Below are positions 32,539 to 42,117 of a stretch of DNA of 64,000 bases, one piece after another. The position numbers and the translations under genes are program-made. The notes below the pieces were generated by a model that ran no database searches, had not been told where the DNA came from, and was given only the letters and a program-made list of their open reading frames with translations. Origin of the DNA: Paractinoplanes abujensis (GTDB taxonomy: Bacteria; Actinomycetota; Actinomycetes; Mycobacteriales; Micromonosporaceae); the NCBI RefSeq assembly GCF_014204895.1, contig NZ_JACHMF010000001.1, forward strand, positions 1,054,001 through 1,118,000. Direction: 5' to 3'. Within the stretch, counting starts at the first letter, position 1. Every line of letters starts with the position of its first letter.

Positions 32539-34446
32539 CTACACCTTGGTAGCCGCCGATACCGCGCAGTTGTGCGATCGGTGACTGCCCAAAGCGCACA
32601 GGACCTGTTGCACGGAGTCTTCCCAACTGATGTCGGCGGCCAGCGCCCGGCGTACGAAAGCTGCTCGCGAGAATGCCGCCTCCGGATCACGGAGTGTCTC
32701 AACCAGCGCGTTCGCCCAGGTCTCAACGATCGCGTCGTCGTCGCCGCGGACAGGCAACACTTCTCGCGGCAGACCTCTCTCGCCGTCGTGGACTTTTTCG
32801 ATCAGCAGTCTCGCGAGTCCACTGTCCGCACTGACGAGGACGGGAACAGCGGCAGCGATCGCCTCGTAGGCGGCCAGGCCGAAGCCCTCATGGCGGGAGG
32901 GCATGACAACGACGCGCGACTGCCACAAATCCAGCTTCAGAGCGGTCTCGTCGGTCGAGTATCGGCGAAGGACGACTTCGACGTGAGGCGACAGGATCTC
33001 GTCGATCCGAGCTTTCACCGCGTCGGCCTCATCCGCGGGTACACCTCTGACCACGAGGATCGGTCTCCCGTACCGATTCGACTGGAGGCGTTCGACAACC
33101 TTCAACATGGCCGACACGGCGATGTGGATGCCCTTGGAATGCATGTCCTCGGCCCTGGCGACGAGCAGAACTTGTCGCCGGGGCGAGACGTCGGCCGGAT
33201 CCACTGTCGCGCCCCAATCGCGCAACCCGGGGAGGAAGTTCAAGACGCGCGGCCTTGTGTGTGGCCACCCTCGCATGGCGTGTTCGATGGACTCGGCAAG
33301 CAACGGCCCGACGCCGGCGACGAGGTCGGCTGAGACTGCCAACTCGGTCTCGACACGCTGCCGCTCCTCCGCGGTGAGCATCCGCGACGGGCCGCCGGAT
33401 TTCTCCTTGGCCGATTCCAGCAGTTCGGCATCGGTGTGGACGAAATGCACGCGTTTCGCCTGTCCGAAGAACGAGCTTTGCAGGGCATAAGCGTAAGGCC
33501 CCAGGATTCGTCCGTGCCCGACGATCACATCCGGCACATACTCATCGGACTCGAACCGGGGACGAGTCAGCAGCGCCTCGGTTCCTCTGAGTCCGGGCAC
33601 CGTGGGCGGTACCACTAGGGTGACTCCCGATTTCAGGGCGAGATCTCGTTCAGTGGGATCGGTTTGCGGCAGCATGACGTGTACTTCGCAGCCAGCTTCG
33701 GCGAACGCTACCGCCAGGTCCCGGTTGAAGGTTGATATGCCGCCTTTGGACGACTTCCACTCGCCTGCCACCAGCAGGATGCGCGGGGAGAGACCAGTAC
33801 CCTCGTTTCCTGGTCCGGAGGGATCCGGCGCAGCTTGATCGCTCTTGACTCGTGCGGTCTCGGCGATCTGATCCATCGCTTCAGCGAAATCGCGCAGTTC
33901 TGCGGGAGCGCCGTCCGACGTGACCGAGACCCATCTCGAGCCGCGCTCGACTGCCAAACCGAGGATCACTCGATCAAAGCCGGCTCCGTCACGTCTCTCG
34001 GACAGGACTCCCGAAAGCTGCTGGGCGACATGAGATGACCGAGACGCCCCCGAGGGCAGCCGCTCGGACGAAGCCGTCCCCTCGTCGTCGATCAGGATTG
34101 CCACGAGGGCGAGGCGCGTGCCGCCGGGAAAGCTGCGCCGGACCCGGACTGACGTGCCGAGCAGCTCGTTCACCCGGTTGCGCCAGTTCTTTCCGAAGGA
34201 CCTGGTTCCCCAGACCTTTATCTCCACCGCGAGCGGAGCTGTGCCGGCAGCTTCGTCCAGGACGATGTCTATGCCTGATTCGAGGCTGCGTAGCCGATGA
34301 GTGTCCAGTCGGATCTCGAGCGCTCCGGCGATCTCGTATTCGAGGTGGGCGAGGTGCTGACCGGATGCCGGTCCGAAGGCCCGCCAGCCGGACGAGAAAG
34401 TCTCACCGGCGTGGAGCCCAGCAATGATCGGCAGCGGGTCGGTCAT
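32539..34446 (-). CDS. PD-(D/E)xK-like domain fused to a GT4-type glycosyltransferase
   Basis: 635 aa. Residues about 1-200 form an alpha/beta module with the spacing of a restriction-like nuclease site: Asp60 in GIDIV and Glu75-x-Lys77 in AVEIKV, preceded by an acidic helix. An acidic linker leads to a GT-B fold (about 220-600): ILLVAGEWKSSKGGISTFNRDLA, a His-Ser/Thr-Asp segment VHFVHTDAELL, and the donor-sugar motif RHEGFGLAAYEAIAAAVPVL. GC content and codon choice are clearly lower than in flanking genes, suggesting recent acquisition. Known actinobacterial conflict-type proteins combine effector domains with such glycosyltransferase-like modules, but activity is not shown. It is a single gene. 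Confidence 0.8.
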   Translation of the reverse strand: MTDPLPIIAGLHAGETFSSGWRAFGPASGQHLAHLEYEIAGALEIRLDTHRLRSLESGIDIVLDEAAGTAPLAVEIKVWGTRSFGKNWRNRVNELLGTSVRVRRSFPGGTRLALVAILIDDEGTASSERLPSGASRSSHVAQQLSGVLSERRDGAGFDRVILGLAVERGSRWVSVTSDGAPAELRDFAEAMDQIAETARVKSDQAAPDPSGPGNEGTGLSPRILLVAGEWKSSKGGISTFNRDLAVAFAEAGCEVHVMLPQTDPTERDLALKSGVTLVVPPTVPGLRGTEALLTRPRFESDEYVPDVIVGHGRILGPYAYALQSSFFGQAKRVHFVHTDAELLESAKEKSGGPSRMLTAEERQRVETELAVSADLVAGVGPLLAESIEHAMRGWPHTRPRVLNFLPGLRDWGATVDPADVSPRRQVLLVARAEDMHSKGIHIAVSAMLKVVERLQSNRYGRPILVVRGVPADEADAVKARIDEILSPHVEVVLRRYSTDETALKLDLWQSRVVVMPSRHEGFGLAAYEAIAAAVPVLVSADSGLARLLIEKVHDGERGLPREVLPVRGDDDAIVETWANALVETLRDPEAAFSRAAFVRRALAADISWEDSVQQVLCALGSHRSHNCAVSAATKV

Positions 34447-34488
34447 GCTGGGAGCATAGGGGGAGGTGATCGGCGCCCACCAATGTGA

Positions 34489-35856
34489 TCATGTGCTCCG
34501 GGCTTGGACCAAGGTGGCGGCGCCCAGGTTGCGGATCGAGGCGTCGAGGACCTGGGCCGTGTGGGCCATGGCCAGCTCGGTGCCTTGGCGGCGTAGCGCG
34601 GCGGCGACCTGCATCAGGCAACCCGGGTTCGCCGTGACGAGCAGTGCGGCGCCCGTGGCCAGGATGTTCGCCGCTTTGCGGTCGCCCAGTTCGGCTGCGG
34701 GCACCGGGTTGAGGATGTTCCAGATGCCGGCCGAGCCGCAGCACAGCTCGGGGTCGGCGATTTCGCGCAGCTCGAGTTCGGGGATGCCGCGCAGCAGCGC
34801 CCTCGGCTGGGCGCGGATGCCCTGGGCGTGCCCCAGATGGCAGGCGTCGTGATAGGCCACCGTGATCGGCAGCGGGTGCCGCGGGGCCACCGGGCCCAGT
34901 TCGTCCAGCAGTTCCGCCAGGTCGCGCACCTTGGCTGCGAAAGCCGCGGCGCGGGGTGCGTAGACCGGGTCGTCGGCCAGCAGTTCGCCGTATTCCTTGA
35001 GGGACGAGCCGCAGCCGGCCGCGTTGACGACGAAATAGTCCATGCCCGTACGGGCGAAGGTGTCGATCAGCCGGCGGGCGAATCCGAGCGCTTCCTCGCG
35101 GCGCCCGTTGTGCGCGCTGAGCGCGCCGCAGCAGCCCTGACCGGCCGGGATCACCACGTCGCAGCCCTCGGCGGCCAGAATGCGTACGGTGGCCGAATTG
35201 ACTTCGGGGAAGAATGCGCCCTGCACGCAGCCGGTCAGCATGCCGACGACTGCGCGCCGGGTGCCGCGGGCCGCCACCCGGCGCGGTGGGGAGGGCACTT
35301 TGCGCAGTTGCGGCGCGAGCGATTCCAGGGTGGACAGTGTGGGGCCCAGCCGGTCCAGCAAACCGCTGCGGGCCACCAGTTTCTGCAGACCTGTTTTCTG
35401 GTACGCCCGTAGGGGCCCGCGGAGCAGCCGCAGCCGGCGGGGATAGGGGAACACCGCGAAAATGGCCTTCCGCAGCAGCGAATCGGCCGGTCCGCGCGAA
35501 TAGCGCCGTTCGACCTGGGCCCGGGTGTCCTCGATGAGTTTGTCGTACTGCACGCCGGACGGGCACGCGGTCACGCACGACATGCAGCCCAGGCATTTGT
35601 CGAAGTGGGACACCATCGAATCGCTCAGCGGCTCCCCGTTGAGACCTTCGTTGATCAGGTAGATGCGCCCGCGCGGCGAATCGGCTTCGGCGCCCCACAG
35701 CACGTACGTAGGGCAGGTGGTCAGGCAGAAACCGCAGTGCACACAGTCCGCGACCAGTTCGGCCCGCGGCGGATGGTGGTCGTCGAACGCCCCGGACTCC
35801 AGCGGGCCGAGCACATCCCGCGGCGGTTCCCCGGTTCCCCACGTCGCGTCGACCAC
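34489..35856 (-). CDS. glcF: Glycolate oxidase iron-sulfur subunit, GlcF type
   Basis: 455 aa. Two ferredoxin-like 4Fe-4S clusters at the N-terminus (CVHCGFCLTTCP and CLGCMSCVTACP), then two CCG-type cysteine-rich domains, including GCCGALSAHN and CCGSAGIWN. This is the electron-transfer subunit of glycolate (or D-lactate) oxidase. The GTG start overlaps the G of the upstream TAG stop and has GGAGG 6-7 nt before it. It is the last gene of the three-gene operon. Confidence 0.93.
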   Translation of the reverse strand: MVDATWGTGEPPRDVLGPLESGAFDDHHPPRAELVADCVHCGFCLTTCPTYVLWGAEADSPRGRIYLINEGLNGEPLSDSMVSHFDKCLGCMSCVTACPSGVQYDKLIEDTRAQVERRYSRGPADSLLRKAIFAVFPYPRRLRLLRGPLRAYQKTGLQKLVARSGLLDRLGPTLSTLESLAPQLRKVPSPPRRVAARGTRRAVVGMLTGCVQGAFFPEVNSATVRILAAEGCDVVIPAGQGCCGALSAHNGRREEALGFARRLIDTFARTGMDYFVVNAAGCGSSLKEYGELLADDPVYAPRAAAFAAKVRDLAELLDELGPVAPRHPLPITVAYHDACHLGHAQGIRAQPRALLRGIPELELREIADPELCCGSAGIWNILNPVPAAELGDRKAANILATGAALLVTANPGCLMQVAAALRRQGTELAMAHTAQVLDASIRNLGAATLVQARST

Positions 35857-36968
35857 TAGATGCCTCCTACGAATCGCCCCGGAGCGAAGCGGTGCCCGGG
35901 ATCGAACTGGTCCTTCACCCTTCGCATCAGCGCGAGACCCGGAACCGGTCCCCACATGTCCAGGATGTCGCGGACGGGCGCCGGCGCCGTCAGCACGACC
36001 GCGTGCCCACCCCCGCGCACGCACAAGGCCCGCAACCGTTCCACGTCGGTGATGTCGCGCGCCGCGGCGTACAGCACCCCCGTGCCGGCCGACCCGCGCA
36101 CGTCCGCATCCGCGTCGAGCAGCGCCGGCACCTTCGACAGGGGCACCGACAGCTTCATGCCGATCCCGTCCGCGCTCCACGGCGGCACGCCCCACCACCC
36201 CGGCGGCTGCTCGGCGATCTCTCCCGCCAGCAGCTTCCCGACCAGTGCGGCCCTTTCCTGTACGCCCTCCGGCGTGCCCTCGATCAGGACGGCGAGCTCG
36301 CCCGTGGCCGAGTCGACCTCGATCGCGGCCGGCGCCACCCGGGCGGCCAGGATCGAGGGCACGGCCTGGGCCGGGGCGGTCGACCGCACGTACGCGTGCG
36401 CCTGCGGCCGCGGGTGCAGGCGGAACACGCACTCGGTGATCAGCCCCAGGGTCCCGTACGACCCGGTGTAGAGCTTGCCCAGGTCGTAGCCCGCCACGTT
36501 CTTGACGACCTTGCCGCCGGCCTTGGTGATCGTGCCGTCGGGCCGCACCACGGTGATGCCGATCAGCAGGTCGCGCGCTGTCCCGTAGTGCATGCGGCGG
36601 GGCCCGCTGGTCGCCGTGGCCACCGTGCCGCCCACCGTGGCCCCCGGCGGGTGGTCCAGGGCCAGCTGCTGATCGCCCAGGTCGAGATCGTCGAGCGGTG
36701 TGCCCGCCCGCAGCACGGTGATCAGGTCGCCCGCGGCGTGCTCGACCATCCCGGCCAGCCGCCGCGTGTCGATGATCAGGTCGAGCGCGCGCGGGGGAGG
36801 ACCCCAGTGGATCTTCGTGCCGCCGCCCCGCACCACCACTGTCAGATCCCGGGCGGCGGCCACCACCGCGGCCGCCTCCTCGGTCGTGGCCGGTTCGGCG
36901 ACCAGGCGGGCCGGCACCCCGCCGACGTGATCGTCCCCGGTCGCCGGGCGCGTGAGATCCTCGATCAT
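35856..36968 (-). CDS. glcE: Glycolate oxidase FAD-binding subunit, GlcE type
   Basis: 370 aa with an FAD-binding type-4 domain. VVVRGGGTKIHWG is the adenine/pyrophosphate loop, LALDHPPGATVGGTVATATSGPRR the second FAD segment, and DQFDPGHRFAPGRF the C-terminal end, all typical of GlcE. The ATG start forms an ATGA overlap with the upstream gene's stop. It works with GlcD and GlcF to oxidise glycolate to glyoxylate at the membrane. Confidence 0.93.
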   Translation of the reverse strand: MIEDLTRPATGDDHVGGVPARLVAEPATTEEAAAVVAAARDLTVVVRGGGTKIHWGPPPRALDLIIDTRRLAGMVEHAAGDLITVLRAGTPLDDLDLGDQQLALDHPPGATVGGTVATATSGPRRMHYGTARDLLIGITVVRPDGTITKAGGKVVKNVAGYDLGKLYTGSYGTLGLITECVFRLHPRPQAHAYVRSTAPAQAVPSILAARVAPAAIEVDSATGELAVLIEGTPEGVQERAALVGKLLAGEIAEQPPGWWGVPPWSADGIGMKLSVPLSKVPALLDADADVRGSAGTGVLYAAARDITDVERLRALCVRGGGHAVVLTAPAPVRDILDMWGPVPGLALMRRVKDQFDPGHRFAPGRFVGGI

Positions 36969-38416
36969 CAGAAGACCTCCACGCCCGGGAAACGCTCCCG
37001 CAGATCGGAGCCGGGCTTCTCGCCGCACAACCGTGGCGTAGGAAAGATCTTGCCCGGGTTCGACAGGGTCAGCGGGTCGAACGCGCACCGCACCAGCTGC
37101 ATCGTCTCCAGGTCGGCGGGCCCGAACATCCGCGGCATGTATTTCGCCTTGTCCATGCCCACGCCGTGCTCGCCGGTGATCGAACCGCCGTACTCGATGC
37201 AGAGGTCGATGATCGCGCCCGACACGGTCTCGGCCCGCTCGGCCTCACCCTCGACGCGGGCGTCGAACAGCACGAGCGGATGCAGGTTGCCGTCCCCGGC
37301 GTGAAAGACGTTGGCCACCCGTACGCCGTGGGCCGTGGCCACCTCCGAGATGCGCCGGAGCACCTCGGGCAGCGCCGTCCGCGGGATCACGCCGTCCTGC
37401 ACGATGTAGTCGGGGCTGATCCGGCCCACGGCTGCGAACGCCGATTTGCGGCCCTTCCAGAACAGTGCCCGTTCCGCATCGTCGGCCGCGATCCGGATCT
37501 CGAACGCGCCGTTCGCCTCGCACAACGCGGTGACCTGCTCGAACTGCGCCTCGACCTCGGCCGCGGGCCCGTCCAGTTCGACGATCAGCACGGCCGCCGC
37601 GCCGGGCGGGTAACCGCAGGCGACCGCGGCCTCGGCGGCCTCGACGGCCAGCGCGTCCATCATCTCGACGGCGGCCGGCACCACGCCCGCCCCGATGATC
37701 GCCGACGTGGCCGCGCCCGCCTGGTCGACGCTGCCGAACGCGGCCAGCAGCGTGCGCACGGTCTCGGGCAGCCGGGTCAGCTTGACGGTCACCTCGGTGG
37801 CGATGCCGAGCGTGCCCTCGGACCCGACGAACGCGCCCATCAGGTCGTAACCCGGCGGGTCGGGCGCCCGCCCGCCGAGCCGGACGAGCTCGCCGCCGGG
37901 TGCGACGATCTGCAGCCCGGTCACGTGGTTGGTGGTGAAGCCGTACTTGAGGCAGTGTGCGCCGCCCGAGTTCTCCGCCACGTTGCCGCCGATCGAGCAG
38001 ATCTGCTGGCTCGACGGGTCGGGCGCGTAGTAGTAACCGTGCGGGGTGGCCGCCTTCGTGACCTGCAAGTTGATCACGCCGGGCTCGACGACGGCCCGTT
38101 CGTCCTGCGGCGCCACCTCGAGGATGCGGCGCATCTGGGCGGTCACGATCAGCACGCCCTCGGCGTGGGGGAGCGCCCCGCCGGACAGGCCGGTGCCCGA
38201 GCCGCGGGCCACGTACGGCACGCCCACTGCCACGCACGCCTTGACCACGGCCGCGACTTGAGCGGCGGTGTGCGGCAACGTGACCACGGCCGGGACGACC
38301 TTGTAGTGGGCGAGGCCGTCGCACTCGTACGTCCGCAGCTCCTGCCGGTCGGTGATGACCTGGTCGGGGCCCAGCTCGGAGCGCAGCCGCCGGACCAGCG
38401 CGTCGATGTCAGCCAT
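36968..38416 (-). CDS. glcD: FAD-linked glycolate/lactate oxidase subunit, GlcD type
   Basis: 482 aa catalytic subunit. FAD-binding domain with VPYVARGSGTGLSGGALP and CSIGGNVAENSGGAHCLKYG; a C-terminal oxidase domain with HAGDGNLHPL and GSITGEHGVG, the metal/substrate histidine motifs. First gene of the operon, with a GGGAGGGAGGG stretch before its ATG. The order glcD-glcE-glcF with 1-4 base overlaps shows coupled expression. No regulator is adjacent. Confidence 0.95.
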   Translation of the reverse strand: MADIDALVRRLRSELGPDQVITDRQELRTYECDGLAHYKVVPAVVTLPHTAAQVAAVVKACVAVGVPYVARGSGTGLSGGALPHAEGVLIVTAQMRRILEVAPQDERAVVEPGVINLQVTKAATPHGYYYAPDPSSQQICSIGGNVAENSGGAHCLKYGFTTNHVTGLQIVAPGGELVRLGGRAPDPPGYDLMGAFVGSEGTLGIATEVTVKLTRLPETVRTLLAAFGSVDQAGAATSAIIGAGVVPAAVEMMDALAVEAAEAAVACGYPPGAAAVLIVELDGPAAEVEAQFEQVTALCEANGAFEIRIAADDAERALFWKGRKSAFAAVGRISPDYIVQDGVIPRTALPEVLRRISEVATAHGVRVANVFHAGDGNLHPLVLFDARVEGEAERAETVSGAIIDLCIEYGGSITGEHGVGMDKAKYMPRMFGPADLETMQLVRCAFDPLTLSNPGKIFPTPRLCGEKPGSDLRERFPGVEVF

Positions 38417-38535
38417 GGAGCCCTCCCTCCCGACAACCTAACCCGAGCGCTCACTGAGCGCGATGGTGTCGATCGGTCCCGTAGTAGTTCCGGCACCGCG
38501 CTCGGACGGGCCCGCGGGTCTGGGATTATGGCCCG

Positions 38536-39216
38536 ATGTTCGCGCGCGCTCTGGTGATCGGGACCTGTGCCCTCCTGCTCGTGGCCGGCTGCTCCGGCGA
38601 CGACGACCCGGCCCCGGAACCGACCGGGCTGATCACCGCCACCACCATGCGCGGCGCCCTGCTGCAGGCCGACGAGATCGGACCGACCTGGGCCGCGCCG
38701 CAGACCAGCGCCGACCCCAACCGGCTGGTGAGCATCTGCGGCGGCACGACCACCGCCCCCTCCGTGCCGCCCGGCGGCGAGGTGGTGGCGGCGTCCTTCG
38801 TGGACGAGGGGCAGAAGGGCGCCCAGACCTTGGAGCAGACCGCGCTCGTCTACGGCGACGAGTCGCTGGCCACCGCGGCCCAGACGGCGCTGCGAGCGGT
38901 CGCCGACGGCTGCCAGGCCGACGTGTCGGTGCCGGCCACCGTCAACGACGAGAAGTCGGAACCGGCGTACACCGAAACCGTCGCGATCAAGACACTCGAC
39001 GAGTCGGGCTGGAAGGGCTTCGCGGTGATCCGGCACAAGAAGTACGACCCGGCCCACCCCGGCACGGCGGACACCGCGGTAGCCGTGCTGAGCAGCCGAA
39101 ACGTCGTGCTCGTGGACACGTACGCGATCTATCGGCTGAACACCTCGAGCCCTTCGCCGAACTTCGACGCCGACTGGCAGCGCCTGGTCGGCAGCGTCGT
39201 CCAGCGAGTCTCGTGA
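38536..39216 (+). CDS. Putative lipoprotein of unknown function
   Basis: 226 aa. Signal peptide with lipobox LVAGC, then a short acidic, Pro-rich linker and a globular domain resembling the extracellular sensor/PknH-like domains of actinobacterial lipoproteins: MRGALLQADEIGPTW at the start, two Cys (in SICGG and DGCQ) likely disulfide-paired, and a closing DADWQRLVGSVVQRV. A GATTAT hexamer 6 nt before the ATG suggests a leaderless message. It is divergent from the glc operon. Confidence 0.8.
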   Translation: MFARALVIGTCALLLVAGCSGDDDPAPEPTGLITATTMRGALLQADEIGPTWAAPQTSADPNRLVSICGGTTTAPSVPPGGEVVAASFVDEGQKGAQTLEQTALVYGDESLATAAQTALRAVADGCQADVSVPATVNDEKSEPAYTETVAIKTLDESGWKGFAVIRHKKYDPAHPGTADTAVAVLSSRNVVLVDTYAIYRLNTSSPSPNFDADWQRLVGSVVQRVS

Positions 39217-39264
39217 CCCGGACGGGATAGACACGAAGGCCCTGTGTCGTCTAATGTTCCGAGT

Positions 39265-39306
39265 GCGCCGTTGCGAGTTCTTCCCCCGTGGAATTCGCAG
39301 CGGCGT
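39265..39306. terminator. Bidirectional hairpin between convergent genes
   Basis: Arms GCCGTTGCGA / TCGCAGCGGC (one G-U) extend by two more pairs, with an inner loop containing a further short pairing. On the + strand it is followed by GTCTTTA. It lies between the lipoprotein and P450 stops. Confidence 0.75.
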
Positions 39307-39308
39307 CT

Positions 39309-40514
39309 TTATTGGGTGACCACCGGCAGCACGTCGAAACCCCTGATGGTCAGGCTGTCCCGCCGCTGCGCCCCAGCGGCCAGTCCGAGCCCCGGCCGCC
39401 GCTCGAAAAGCCGCGGAAAAGCGATCTCCGCCTCCAGCTTGGCCATCGGCGCCCCCAGGCAGTAATGCATGCCCCCGCCGAACGACAGCGACGTGTTGTC
39501 ACCCCGCCGCAGGTCGAGCCGGTCCGGGTCGGGAAAGCGCCGCGCGTCCCGGTTGGCCGAGCCGGTGTAGGCCACGATCCGGTCGCCCGGCTCGAAGGTC
39601 ACGCCGGCCACCGTCGTCGGTTCCAGCGCCGTACGGTCGATGTTCTGCACCGGCGAGTCGTAGCGCAGCAGCTCCTGCACCGCCGAGGCCGGGTCGGCGA
39701 CCAGGTCGGGCCGCTGCTCCGGATGCTCCAGCAGCGCCACCAGGCCGTTGGCGAGCAGGTTGGTGGTGGTCTCGAAGCCCGCCGCGAACAGCAGCCCGGC
39801 CATCGTCAGCAGCTCGTCCTCGGTCAGCCGGTCACCGGCTTCCTCGTGCCCGACGAGCGCGCTCATCAGGTCCTCCCGCGGCCGGCGGCGCCGCTCGGCG
39901 GCCAGTGCGGCGAGATATTCCCGTACGGCCTTGGCCGCCGGGTTGGCCTTGGAGAGCACCTCGGGCGTGATGTCGTCGAGCACCGCCGACCAGTCCTGCA
40001 CGAGATGCTGGAACTGGGCCCGGTCGGCGGGCGGGATGCCCAGCAGCTCGCTGATCACGTTGCACGGCAGCGGGAACGCGAACGCCGCGACGAAGTCGGC
40101 CGCGCCGTCCATCTCGTCGATCAGCTCGTCGATCATCCGCTCGGTGGCCGGGCGCAGCGCCTGCACCCGCCGGGCCGTGAAGCTCGAGCTGACCAGCCGC
40201 CGCAGCCGGGTGTGGTCGGGCGGGTTGATGCCCAGCAGGCTCGTGAAGTAGCCGTACAGCGCGGGGTGATCGGCCCAGTCGGCCAGGCCGGCGTGGGCCA
40301 GCAGTTCGACCGGCATCTTGCCCAGCTTGTGGTCGCGGGCGACGGCCGCGCACTCGGCGAACCGGGTCACGATCAGGGTGCCGTCGTCGGCGCGGACGAA
40401 GGCGCCGAGCTCGCGGAGACGCGTGTAGTGGCCGTACGGATCCGCTCGCCCCGCCGGAGTGGTGAGCTCCGACAGGAGTGCCGAAACCTCGCGACTTTCC
40501 ACAATGTCCGCCAC
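39309..40514 (-). CDS. Cytochrome P450
   Basis: About 401 aa soluble bacterial P450. The I-helix has AGFETTTN (oxygen-activation Glu/Thr), the K-helix has ELLR (ExxR), and the heme ligand is in FGGGMHYCLGAPMAKLE; 'MH' occupies the position where HxC is expected. It resembles the CYP105/107-like macrolide or terpene hydroxylases. Start uncertain: GTG 40514 follows a TATGGT hexamer by 6 nt (leaderless); TTG 40529 and a later GTG are alternatives. No ferredoxin gene is adjacent. It is divergent from the XRE-regulator gene. Confidence 0.9.
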   Translation of the reverse strand: MADIVESREVSALLSELTTPAGRADPYGHYTRLRELGAFVRADDGTLIVTRFAECAAVARDHKLGKMPVELLAHAGLADWADHPALYGYFTSLLGINPPDHTRLRRLVSSSFTARRVQALRPATERMIDELIDEMDGAADFVAAFAFPLPCNVISELLGIPPADRAQFQHLVQDWSAVLDDITPEVLSKANPAAKAVREYLAALAAERRRRPREDLMSALVGHEEAGDRLTEDELLTMAGLLFAAGFETTTNLLANGLVALLEHPEQRPDLVADPASAVQELLRYDSPVQNIDRTALEPTTVAGVTFEPGDRIVAYTGSANRDARRFPDPDRLDLRRGDNTSLSFGGGMHYCLGAPMAKLEAEIAFPRLFERRPGLGLAAGAQRRDSLTIRGFDVLPVVTQ

Positions 40515-40673
40515 AACGTGACCATACAAGCTGGGGGTTGAGCGCAGGAGTGTCGTGTTCTAGGCTGCACTCGGTTCATCAACCACAGTTTATGGCGTCC
40601 TACATCGGGGGATGTGCACGAGCGCGGTTCGCGCTCCTGCTCATGGGCGTCGCGTCGGAGGAGGAGGGCGTGG

Positions 40674-41069
40674 GTGGGCGCCTTCTCCATCGCCGCGAAG
40701 CTGGACCGGCTGTTCAAGCAGCACCAGCCGGAACCCAGCTACATGGCCGTGGCCGAGGCGGTTCGCTCCGGCCAGGGCGTGGCGATCTCGCACACCTACA
40801 TCTGGCAGTTGAGGACGGGCCGCCGCGACAACCCGACGGTCGCGCACCTGACCGCGCTGGCCACCTACTTCGGTGTGCCGGTGGCCTATTTCATAGACGA
40901 CGACCAGACCCGCCGCATCGACGATCAACTTGAGTTGATGCAGACCATCCGCGCGGCCGGGGTCACCGAGATCGCGATGCGGGCGGCGGACATCTCGCCC
41001 CGCGGCCGCGATCTGATCAACGAGCTGATCCGGAAGGTCTGGGAGTCGGAGCGCCGCGACGACAGCTGA
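40674..41069 (+). CDS. XRE-family helix-turn-helix regulator
   Basis: 131 aa. AAKLDRLFKQHQPEP opens a helix-turn-helix of the XRE type, with recognition helix VAISHTYIWQLRTGRRDNPTVAHLTALATYFGVPVAYF, the typical DNA-binding signature of regulators paired with ImmA/IrrE-like proteases. The C-terminal helices (GVTEIAMRAADISPRGRDLINELI) probably dimerise. The GTG start is fixed by GAGGAGGG 5 nt upstream. It overlaps the convergent membrane-protein gene by 53 bp. Confidence 0.9.
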   Translation: MGAFSIAAKLDRLFKQHQPEPSYMAVAEAVRSGQGVAISHTYIWQLRTGRRDNPTVAHLTALATYFGVPVAYFIDDDQTRRIDDQLELMQTIRAAGVTEIAMRAADISPRGRDLINELIRKVWESERRDDS

Positions 41070-42117
41070 CCGGCTGCCGGCGGTAGGCGCGGCTGACGCG
41101 GCTCAGCCACGCCACCTCGTCGGCCATGTCGGGCCCGACCTCGGCCCAGCCGCTCACCTGATCCGACGGCTCGGCGCCCTCGGCCCGCCGCCGCAGCGCC
41201 CCGGCGATCCGCGCCGCCTCCGCCTCGGGCCCGCCGTCGGCGGTGTCGCACGGCAGATAGCCGCGCAGCGCCAGCATGCCGTCGCGGATCTCGATGACCC
41301 GGCGGTAGAGCCGCAGGTGCACGTCGTCGACGCCGGCCAGCTCGACGATCGCCCGGCGCGGGGAGAAGAGGATGATCTCGGGGAACGTGTCGCGCATGGC
41401 CTTCCACAGGGGCCGCAGCGCCACCAGCGACCGGTACGCGGCCACGGCCGCCCGCGCCCGCGGGAACGCGGTGACGGCTCCACCGGTCACCATCAGCAGC
41501 GCGCTCGCCGCCTGCACGAACTCGGCGGGCGGGTCGAGCGCGGCCAGGTCGACCGCGGCGCCCGCGCCCAGCAGCACCATCACCACCGCCCGGAAGAACG
41601 CGTCGAGCGCCAGCAGCCCGGCCCCGGCCGCGAGCGCGCGCAGCGCCGTCCGCGACCACCGCACGGGCACCTCGGCCGCGATGGCCCAGAAGAACCGGGC
41701 GGCCGCTGCCAGCGCGACCCCCACGTAGAGGTCGAGCGCCACCCAGTAGGCCACCGTGGCCGGCGTCAGCTCGCCGGTGAGCAGTCCGGGACCGGTGAAG
41801 ACGGCCCCGGCCGCGATCAGCAGCAGGACCAGCACCACGGCGCCCGACGCCGCGTGCCACCGCGGCCCCCGGCTGGTCACCAGCAGCAGGAACCGGAGCA
41901 GGAAGTAGGCCGCGACCATCGCCGACAGGTGCTGGACGGCGCCCGCCCGCAGCTGCTCCAGATCGTCGGCGACCCGCGGATAGGCCGCGGTGCGCGAGAC
42001 CGCGAGGGCGATCACGGCGGCGGCGAGCGCGCGTTGCGGCCGGTCTCGCCAGATGCCGGGCAGTCGCGTCACCGCCAGGCCCCACAGCAGTGTCAGCAGG
42101 GCGGCGGACAGCAGCAT
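41017..42117 (-). CDS. MAB_1171c-type putative transporter/membrane protein
   Basis: 366 aa. Seven hydrophobic segments occupy the first 240 residues, starting MLLSAALLTLLWGLAVTRL. A cytoplasmic region follows with EIILFSPRRAIVELAGVDDVHLRLYRRVIEIRDGMLALRGY, the conserved block of the MAB_1171c family. Function unproven; I infer signal reception or transport. The ATG overlaps the TAA stop of the ImmA/IrrE gene (TAATG), so the two are translationally coupled. Confidence 0.82.
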   Translation of the reverse strand: MLLSAALLTLLWGLAVTRLPGIWRDRPQRALAAAVIALAVSRTAAYPRVADDLEQLRAGAVQHLSAMVAAYFLLRFLLLVTSRGPRWHAASGAVVLVLLLIAAGAVFTGPGLLTGELTPATVAYWVALDLYVGVALAAAARFFWAIAAEVPVRWSRTALRALAAGAGLLALDAFFRAVVMVLLGAGAAVDLAALDPPAEFVQAASALLMVTGGAVTAFPRARAAVAAYRSLVALRPLWKAMRDTFPEIILFSPRRAIVELAGVDDVHLRLYRRVIEIRDGMLALRGYLPCDTADGGPEAEAARIAGALRRRAEGAEPSDQVSGWAEVGPDMADEVAWLSRVSRAYRRQPVSCRRGAPTPRPSGSAR

